This document shows, in pieces, positions 1-9,500 of a stretch of DNA of 12,783 nt (its first letter is position 1; every line of letters starts with the position of its first letter). The notes below the pieces were generated by a model. The model saw only the letters and a list, made by a program, of their open reading frames with translations. It was not told the DNA's origin and searched no databases. Source of the stretch: Phoronis ovalis (Eukaryota > Phoronida > Phoronidae); the NCBI GenBank assembly GCA_028565635.1, contig JAOXYB010042492.1, positions 1 through 12,783 on the forward strand, in the 5' to 3' direction. Position numbers and translations under genes: made by a program.

Positions 1-441
1 GCGAACTATTTCAGAGTCACGAAGCTAGGATAAGATATAAAATTTAAATTTAGAGGTAAGAAGCTATAAAGTATGAACAATTTAAACGATATCAGATGAG
101 ATTTGTAGATTCTGACACTCAGGGTATCGTGGAAGCAATGCACAGTGAAATAAATTTTGAGGTAAACTACATAATTTGTGAAAATTGTTTTTTGAGCATT
201 AGCAACATGTCTCTGCAGCGATCTGCACCCAAGGTCAAACAGACGGATATCTAGGTAGTAAGTATGTATAGTTACGTCATATTCCAGTACGCCTGCACGT
301 TATGTACACTGCGCGCTTGCTATGTAGCGATACTTTGGAGTTCAGGTGTATCTCACTTAATAACGGTAAATAGTTTACTTCAAGCACGTAAAATGACCTG
401 CTGTTGGTTACCTGATGTCAAATATTTACATTTGTTTACAG
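1..441. other. No recognised exon; presumed upstream intron
   Basis: I see no LRR-like or other coding segment with matching splice sites on the plus strand. The exon at 442 begins in the middle of a codon behind a TTTGTTTACAG acceptor, so this stretch is best read as part of an intron of the gene whose earlier exons lie outside the window. A 61-codon open frame from 264 crosses the exon boundary in a different frame and does not join it. Confidence 0.5.
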
Positions 442-513
442 GCATTTAATAGGAAACCAGTTGGAGGAGTTACCCGAAGATTTGTTATTGCACACAGCTA
501 TACAGTTTCTTCT
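442..513 (+). CDS. LRR exon A (72 nt, phase 2 both sides)
   Basis: First recognised coding exon. The acceptor is TTTGTTTACAG and the donor GTAAGTG. It starts with the last base of a split codon and ends with the first two bases of another, so it is exactly 24 codons, the size of one leucine-rich repeat. The translation includes GNQLEELPEDLL, which fits the repeat core N-x-L-x-x-L-P-x-x-L-L. It joins in phase to exon 714-857, giving an uninterrupted series of repeats. A modular single-repeat exon with phase-2 introns is a known pattern in animal LRR receptor genes. The preceding exons are outside the window. Confidence 0.85.
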
Positions 514-3500
514 GTAAGTGATATCATTATTAGGAAAATGTTTACCAAAAAAGGTTTGATAACCACAAGAAATTTCTAGATCTAAATCTGCTATCGGCTT
601 TCCAACCTCATTGCTCGCTTTCATATACGTAAGTACTCAGATGCATAATAATTTAAATATACTTACCTTGCGTCATTGTTCGTTTTATGTAAGCGGTTTT
701 TTCTTACTTACAGTGACATATCTGGAAATAGACTCAGGCAAATCCCTCCTAATTTATTTCATGGTCGTGCAATACCGTTTCAATTCCTCATACATTCAAA
801 TGAACTTGAAGTAATACCAAAGGAATTATTCTCAACAAGCTGTAGTTTACATTCTCTGTAAGTAGATAAAGCAAGGTATGCCATAATGGAACTGATTCTA
901 AGTAGTCAACATTGCATCTCTACCTTAAGCATTGATCACTGACGAACTGTATAGACGAAATTTAGAAAATTTGGTTGAAATTTGTTAGAACTATGTTTGG
1001 AAACAGATTTTAATTGAAATATATTATGAATACACCTTCTCACGTGCTTGCATCATAATCATGCTATCAGACGTTCACTGTTTATTTTATAATTACTCAG
1101 AATACTAGTATATGAAAAATCTAATGTATGTTATCGTCAGTTAATAAAAAAAAATGTTCTCTTGAAAAACGTTTTTATAAATTTAACTTTCTCGATGTTT
1201 CCTCGTGCCTACTGCATTGGACATAAACGTACAAGATCATTATGTGTGTTCAATCATATCAATAGCAATGCTTCCGCAACACATTAGAAGTTGTATGCTT
1301 AATGTACCAATAATTGCGCTTTATCGAAGGCTAATTTACCACATACCTCAGTTTTTCGACAACGAATGGTATATAATTCTTAGCTTCATATTATGATTTT
1401 AAGATATAATTTTTGCATGTGTACGTCTAGCTCAACTTTAAAGAAATTACAGCTTTTAATGTCCACCTCCACAACGTGACTAAGGTCATTTTAAATTTAA
1501 TGCCATTGAAGTATTTTTTGCGGAAACGATTTCTTTTATACGTGGACTCTTTTAAGAATGACGGATTCTTAAGGTTGTTAATGACTGCTTCTCAACGTTG
1601 TTTATTCCAGGTTTATGTTTAAGAATAAAATAAAAACGATCGAAGACAATACTTTTAAAGATTGCAATTTACTCCGAGAAATGTAAGTACTTGCATTCGT
1701 CGAGTGGACTTTACGTACCAGTTGACCTACAATTAATGAAATGTTCCTGTTGAATAAAATGATGAAAGTATATGAGCAAAAGGACAATGATTCACAAGTC
1801 CTAATGTGAATAAACATATACAGTAGATGTTTTACAATGTAAATGTATTTATGTATGGGTGTGCATGTGTGCATATGTTTGTGTGAATTTTTTGTATAAT
1901 TTTATTTATATGAATATATGGGTATGCATATTCAACAAAATGCTAAATTTAATTTTTGTTACAATATAGGTTTGAGTTTTCCAACCAACTTACATTCATG
2001 TCAAATGGAACATTTTTTCATAGTGTTCTTCTAGGGACCGGTTTACATAACACTGTAAGTTGATATAAGTTGGAGTTGTAAGCAAAGACAGTATTCGCAA
2101 GTCCTAACGTAAAAATATGTTTTACAGTGTACATGTATTTAAGCATGGGCGTGTGCGTATGAGTAAATATCCGTCTACATGCATGTTTGTGTATGTTGTT
2201 TTATGCAATTGTGTACGAAGTTATTTTCGTAGAGTTGTGATGTGCGGTCTTACTTTTTTAAGTACACGCCGTAGCAACCTGTGTCTGTGTACTTTTATTT
2301 GTAAGAACATATCTGTATGCATGTTCAACAAAATGCTGAATTATAAAGAGTTTTTTTCCCTTGCATTATAGATATGCCTTTTCCAACCAACTTACAAGCA
2401 TATCAAAGGACACATTCAACCATCAGCCAGGAAACCCCGGTTGCCATACACTGTAATTTCGTTCAGTATATCACACTTGATTTCATGCCAGTAAAAAAAG
2501 ACTGTAAAACTGATTGTATTCATTATGTTTATCTAATATAACAAAGAATTCCGGCAGGATTAATTGTACTTTTAGAGCATGCTTTGTTGTTATAATTAGC
2601 CAGTTAGCATTCGGTACTCCTTAAAGGGCAAGATAAACTTGATATACACCATAATTATATTGTTATTGTGTGATGTATCGTTCGGGGACGCGCAATACGC
2701 AGCACTGATGTGCCGTCCTTGAGAGAGTACAAAAAGCTACGGTGATGAGTTGATCGTCGATTCAAGAGGTTGTGTCGTTAGTAGTCACATTGAAATAGTA
2801 AGTAAATTCTTGATATTGCAGCGTCATTGCAAAAAACTTGTTGCGTTGGTTTGTAATGAGTGATTATGTTGTCGCTGAATTAAGAGTAATTCACCTGTAT
2901 ATTATAGTTTTATATTATAATCATTGTAATATGACTAGTTATAAAGTAGAGATGATGTATACAACTCGGGTTTTATTTCTGCCTTAAATAGTTTGTTGGT
3001 CCTCAGTTTTGAGTATTCCCTGTTTATGCAATAGTTTAGTGTCATAGACAAGCTTAATTCCGCTTAGAACAATACTGATTTCATGTTCAGTTAACTCCTC
3101 AGTGACCCAAGCCATGCGTAAATTATTGGCAGTAAGCCACTTCCTTGTTAACAAAATCAATTTGCTGCTATTTTTTTACCTCGAATGTAAGCATGTTTAG
3201 CTAATGGTTAGGTAACTTAACTACTCTACTCCAGTAATTGAGCATACCCTCTATGAACTCAATTGTCACTGGGTATCGACCAAGTTCAGCCTTTATTACT
3301 GGTCGATTTGCTGTATCCCATTATCTATTTGCAAAATTTTTTATAAACAATTCCAAAGGAAACTTTGTTAGATTTTTCAAGATTGAATATTTTAGTATGA
3401 ATATCTTGAATCCATAGTTATGCCTTAAAATTGGCTTGACCATGGTATTAAATAATTTTATAAATAATTTAGGACATACTATGTTTTGGGATTTTAAGGT

Positions 3501-6500
3501 TAGTTTAGTGTAAATATTGCCCGAAGTGCCCTTGACTTTTAAATGACTTGGTAGGTATACTGCTTGATAATGTCCATTTTGGTATTGTACGATAATTTGA
3601 TCTGAATCCACTCTGGTTCTCACTTAGTCCACGTTTACTTTGGATATAATCATTTAAACGGATGTTCAAATATTCGTAAACAGTTTACCTATATAACTTT
3701 CTATACACATGCCCCTGTAATTACCAGGAACAGTCGTGTCATCACTCTTATGGATGCGTTTAAGAATTCCTTGATTCCATAGAGTAGGAAATATGCTTGT
3801 TGACAAAATTAAGTTAAAATAAATAGTGACTGTATTTTAAGTGTTTATTTTAATTTTTTTTATAGATCACAAACAAATCATCGTTAAAAAAGTGCACACT
3901 TTTTTGACAAGGAAGAGCAGAGAAAAAAAATACAGACCACTATGCTAGTCATAAAAACGGTTATAACAATCTGTATATGACACGCAAACCTGTTATACCG
4001 AGTCTGCAAACGAACTCTCCGACAGTTTTTACCTAAAAACATTCATATGGCCTAGAAATTATACGCAATGCGAGCAAACATCTTTTACTAGAAAAGATTG
4101 AGCGAAATGCAAATAGGGATGCTAAACGTGTTGAAACTAATTTACCTGATGACCATCTTCGGGATAAATAAGATCGAATAATTCCTGAACATCATGAACA
4201 ATTGCGTTACACTTATTGGATCAGTTTGCTGACTGCATTTGTGATAAATTTTAGCAGTGCCTAATGAATATGTTTAACTATGCAGTTTAATAATACAATT
4301 ATACTATTCAACATATAGGTTATTGAATGATTTACTATTGTTTTCATGTATAAAGATGTATGCACTTTGAGGAGTATTCAACAACTGAAGTTATTTTCAT
4401 TATTCAAACCAAAAAATGAGTCATTCCTTACATGTAAACAAAAAATAAAAAAAAGTTCTAAATTCAACGATTCCTTTTTCCAACTGCCACGTTATTTTAT
4501 TTTTTTTTAATTCGGGGAACTCATGATGATTCACAATTTAACAACTGCCCGGCACTCGTTTGCCTTGATAGCTTTTCCCAAAAAAAGGAGATCATTTTTA
4601 ATTATTGAACACTTTCCGGTGGCGGTCATGCTCGCATTTTAACATTATTAACGCGGTATCTGTGGGCCTTATTATCAAGGTAACGATGCGTATAAATCAG
4701 CGGACGAAAAAAATATACATAGAAAATGTTAATTTTGTTTAATGCAAAATGTAAGTGTCAATAATCATTTAATAGGCAATTAGTAATCCAAATCGGCCAT
4801 GCCTTACAATTTTGGATAGTGGCCTGAAAAGGCAAAATGAGGGCACTGTACTTGTTACCTAATACAATCTAATACAGCACTACTCCTCCCAGGTACCCAG
4901 TAGAATATAAAGCGTGATCGATTTGGTACATAGAAATCAAATTGTACATTTAATGATAGCCAAAACACTTTTGTAACACTATATTGACAAATCGCACATT
5001 TATTTATATTTATATTGTAAATATCTTCGTTTTTAGGAATTTAATACAGAACCCTCTAAAATCTGTGCAATATGACGCTTTCAACGTTTTGACAACAAAT
5101 GGTACAGGGTACGTTATGGAATATTTCAAAAGGAATATGTATGTCGTTTTGGCTTTCAAACTTTTACAAATGGAATTAAATAATTTCAAAATTAAAATGT
5201 GCTTTTGTTAGCGCATGCGTCTAATATCCACTTCAGTGTAGCTTAAAATATACATTTCTTTACTTTAAGAAAAAGATTGCAGATTTCAATTTTAAACTAT
5301 AGCAGTATTGGATAAACAAGTTTTTCGAGCCTGATTTTTACATATTGAACGCTGGCTGCCATACGTGTCTCTGTGTGTTCCTAAGGTAAATGTATATCCA
5401 GAGACATCTGTAGTGGACATTACTTTGTAAATATCAATCGTTGTTTTTCTAAAGGAATATAATATACCCACAAACTGACTTATATTCATAGAGATTAATA
5501 GAATAAAAAGGTGTCTTGACCTTGTAGATACATCAGCTGTGAGGATTTGACGCAGTTGCCAAAATTAAAAACCCACAATAGTAAAATGTAAGTTTGTTAC
5601 AGAGTAATTTAAGAAGAAAGGGATTTTTGCGAATGATCTATATTAGCTCTGGAGTTATATAGTGTTTGAATTGTCCATAAAATTAATACAGTAAAGTAAT
5701 GTTTCATTGGCTGTTGCCAGTGAAGAACTAGATCTCTATGCATTTATTAAATGGTGGATGGTGGATGGTGGATGGTAAGATATAAATTATATTGAACGCC
5801 AGAATTAAATTTATATGTTACAGTCTATGCGTTACATCTACTGCTATTAAAGACACCCCATTTACCGTAATAGTCCCAGTATATGTCAGTTTCGGACTGG
5901 CTGGACACGGATTTGAATGCAAAGAAGTCCCTTCAAAAAAGAATGTAACATGCACTGCTTGTCAACCAGGGTTCTACAGTAACAAGGAGGAAACAGATAT
6001 CTATTACGATATCACTCAACGATGTAAGCCTGTTCCTAGAGGTATTACTAATGGTAACACTTTTTGCGGTATTTCCACTAATAGATATGTGCAGAGGCCA
6101 TACGTACAAGTGACAAATGGTGCACTTCAGAGATTTTTCCAACGACTATTGTCCACTTTTAACAGTATCATCACTTAGGAATCCAGACCCTGTTCAGTGA
6201 TTTTTTTGGCATAAGGATACACATGAATTGCCCATTCACCTCGACTGTATTATAGTATAATCTATAGTATATCCCACTCTCTCGTATCCTTTAAATTCGT
6301 ATGTTTTTTTAACTTTTGGGTTGAAATATTTTTATCAGCGTGAGTGATAAAGAACCTAACGGGATTCAAATGTTCATAATTTACGAATGGGCCGCTTTTT
6401 AGAAACGATTTTGTTTCGAAATCCGTGTTACAATTCTCCACTGCCAACAATAAGCATTCGAAATGATAATTATGATTGCCTATCAACTCCTCCTTTTTTA

Positions 6501-9500
6501 AATGAACATAAATATTGAAATAAGCCCCTCTAACACCTATTGTGTAACGCAGTGCTACATTTGAGGTATACGCTGAGGTCAAACCACGGGATACAATCGA
6601 CTGTAGGGAACATATAATATGATTTGAAAACAGGGCATCCAAATATGCTGAAATTTAAAATCCTGTACGATATTATATGTAACCCGTCGATACAAATAGT
6701 TCAACCTTTGTTAGCACTAAAACGTTAAAAATAAGATACACATTTCAGGGTGACAAGGGAGAGTGGGATATACTATAGTAAATAATGAACTCTTCCCGTA
6801 AAACTAAGAGGAATTTGCGGGGCATACGAAGATAAATTTGGTGATTTGGTACCTTAGAAATAATCTCAGCTTTTCATAAAAATGTGGCATTTTTATTTTG
6901 TGCTTTATTTTAGTTTGGTGCGAAATTACATGTCTAACGGTATAGAAAAGCACGTAAAGAAAGAAAAACGTGTATCCCCTATACTATTACTGTTTCAGGT
7001 GGCTTCTACCAAGACAAAATTGCTCAAGAGAAATTAGAAATGTGTAATCCTGGAACGTTCATCCTAAATGGCACAGGGAAACTTATTGCTGATTGCAAAG
7101 TATGTCCTTCAGGAACCAACACTTCAAAATTTGCTGGCTATAGAGCTTGTTCCTGTTTAGAGCACTTTCATAGAACAGACAGGTGACTTGGTTACGATAT
7201 TTTGTTGAAATATTGAGTAAAAAGTCGATAAATTGGGAGAATATAAGATCTAGCTTTATTCTAACATGAGGCGTGGCGACCAGTAGCGAACATTGCTAGT
7301 GCACAATTGAAATATAACTATTATGCAATGTCATATCGCCTTGATTAATGTTAACCCTAATGTGAGGGCTATAGGAGGGTATCGCGAGCAGAGAGCATTG
7401 GAGTCTGTTAAGTCCGAGCAGCGACCATTGCCCTGTTCTGTTAAGTGGTAGCAGCGAGCATTGTCTTTTGGCGAGCATTTTTTTTTTGCATAGTTTTTTT
7501 ATTTTTACTAACTATTTTGTTTTGTAGACGTTTTTTTTTGGTTGTTAATTTTTCTTGATAAGTGCGAGCAGCGAGCATTACCTTGGGGTACCCCTTTCCC
7601 CCATCTAATATAAGTATATAATAAAAGTCTTTGTGATGGCAGCTTCATGCTACATCTGGTTGCGATTTAACTCACCGCGATTACTTCTGCCAAATAACAT
7701 CATGTCCATGACTTAGGTGTTTAATTCGCACAGCAGTGCGTACATCAATTGGCATATATACGGATGCAATTGATTTTCCCATCCAGAGCAATAGTAACGT
7801 ATTATTACATGGTGTATATAGTATTTTCAGAATAAAGCTGTGACATTTGTGACATATTCATCGTGTGTAATGTACTTGAATATAGCATGAAAAGACTGGA
7901 AAAGTTACTGTGTGTAAAACGACAAATTCTTTGTCTTATAATTACGAGTCAGCTACTGTAAGTAGTACTGCCTGCCTGATATACCTCGGCTGGTTGTATG
8001 ATGCTTAATTTAATATACATGTATATAATACATATCGCTCTTATAACATTGCTTCTATACGTACATCTGGCTCTGTATTTAGCATGTTTTGAAAGCATAC
8101 ATGCATTTTGATACATTTTTGATTATCGCTGTGTATAAGAATCCATTTTGTGAATTGAGATCCGTTCACTAACCCTTGTGAAAAATAGTTTTCAGGTGCA
8201 TGCCAATTATGGCTATTGTAGTCTGTTATGTAAGAAGAACGATGTAGAAGACAGAGGTCAAGCTTAGGCTTTAAGCTGCTAAATTCCAAATTATTTTGAT
8301 ATCGAATAAATGTTCCCTGAGAGTCTTAAGTACACTACTTACGTGACCGCAAACTTACCATTGCCTAATATAAAAATAAAAAGGTTTTTCTGCAAGATTA
8401 ACTATTGATAATACTTAGTTGATCAGAAGTAATACTAAATAATCGCAGATCCCATAACAACATAGACAGGATTTGATCATTTTGAACATTCAGGTTAGAA
8501 GTTATTCCTATTTCTTATACCTAAATGCATAACCTTTTTTGGAATTTTTGAAGAATCGCCATTGAAATGTATTTTTCATTTGAAATCTAGTGTCTGCATT
8601 CATGCTTGATTTCGGAAACACTTTGTATTACGTTTTAGGTTTGGTGAATGTTTCTTCTGTAATCAAACAGGAATAGTGTGCAAACACGAATACCAGGAAT
8701 TACAGCCTGGCTTCTGGTGGTCTTGGAATGCGTTACATCTTTATAAAGATAGTTACACTAAATTTATAAAAAACATTGTCATTGAGAATGAAACCTATGA
8801 CTCTAATGCAACAGCTCATTATGGATTACTGCCATCTCCGTACCCGTGTTTAAATCCAGACGCCTGTCTCGGTAGCAATGGGAACAATGTTACGGCGTCT
8901 TGCAGAGAAGGTTACTCCACTGAATACCCGTTATGTTCTGTTTGCACTGAAGGATATTATAAGTGGTCTACAACATGCAAGAAGTGTCCAGAATTATATA
9001 TTACAATACTCATTTACATTGTTCTTGCTACTGGCATCGCAGTTATAATTGCGTCCGTATATTTTTATAGGAGAAGATTCAATAGGGAAGGAAGAACTGT
9101 CGCTGATGTTATTTTAGCGCGATTTAAAATATGTCTAGGATTTTATCAAGTTTTAAGTGGACTTCTTGAAGCTTTACGTAAAGTACGGTGGCCAAGTGGT
9201 CTTGTGAATTTGGGAAATATATTTAGCTTCATTGAATTAAATTTTGTTTACATTGCTAGTCCAAGGTGTATTTGGGAACATCTTCATGTCAATGCGTACG
9301 TTGAATTTTATATGGCGATAGGGATTCCTTTAGTAGTGATATTTCTTATTTATGTCACGTACTTCGTCATAAAAGCTTATTACCAGAAAAAAGACTTAGG
9401 AACTTACATAGAAAAGACGACTTCTCTAAAGAAAGAATGCTTCAGAGTTGCTGCTTTAATACTGTTCATCATGTATCCAATAATGTGCTCCAAAATATTT

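Larger units (their letters stand above)
2453..5036. other. Large intron, 2584 bp, with retrotransposon relic
   Basis: This intron separates LRR exons D and E. Its middle part holds an antisense LINE fragment (about 2935-3835). Around 4040-4260 there is a coding-like stretch on the plus strand that I cannot assign. The rest, including 2460-2930 and 4270-5030, is AT-rich sequence with several A or T runs and no recognisable exon. Confidence 0.7.

Noticed and set aside
264-449. 61-codon open frame that could carry a start and hydrophobic N-terminus for the gene
   Set aside because: It runs through the acceptor at 441 in a different frame from the LRR exon and ends at 449, so it cannot supply the N-terminus.
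987-1075. Possible further LRR exon (MFGNRF in one frame, EIYYEYTFSRAC in another)
   Set aside because: The two halves are in different frames, repeat spacing is off by one residue, and no good donor follows.
5292-5489. Minus-strand 65-codon open frame in the intron before exon F
   Set aside because: No recognisable domain and no supporting splice or promoter signal.
6042-6178. Read-through of exon G to a stop at 6176-6178 as a natural short isoform
   Set aside because: Splicing at 6041 to 6999 gives a continuous cysteine-rich motif (PVPRGGFYQDK), whereas the read-through tail has no domain character. Intron retention cannot be excluded but is not needed.
8041-8289. 82-codon minus-strand open frame in the intron before the large exon
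   Set aside because: No recognised domain, splice signal or repeat ends; the length is within chance for this window.
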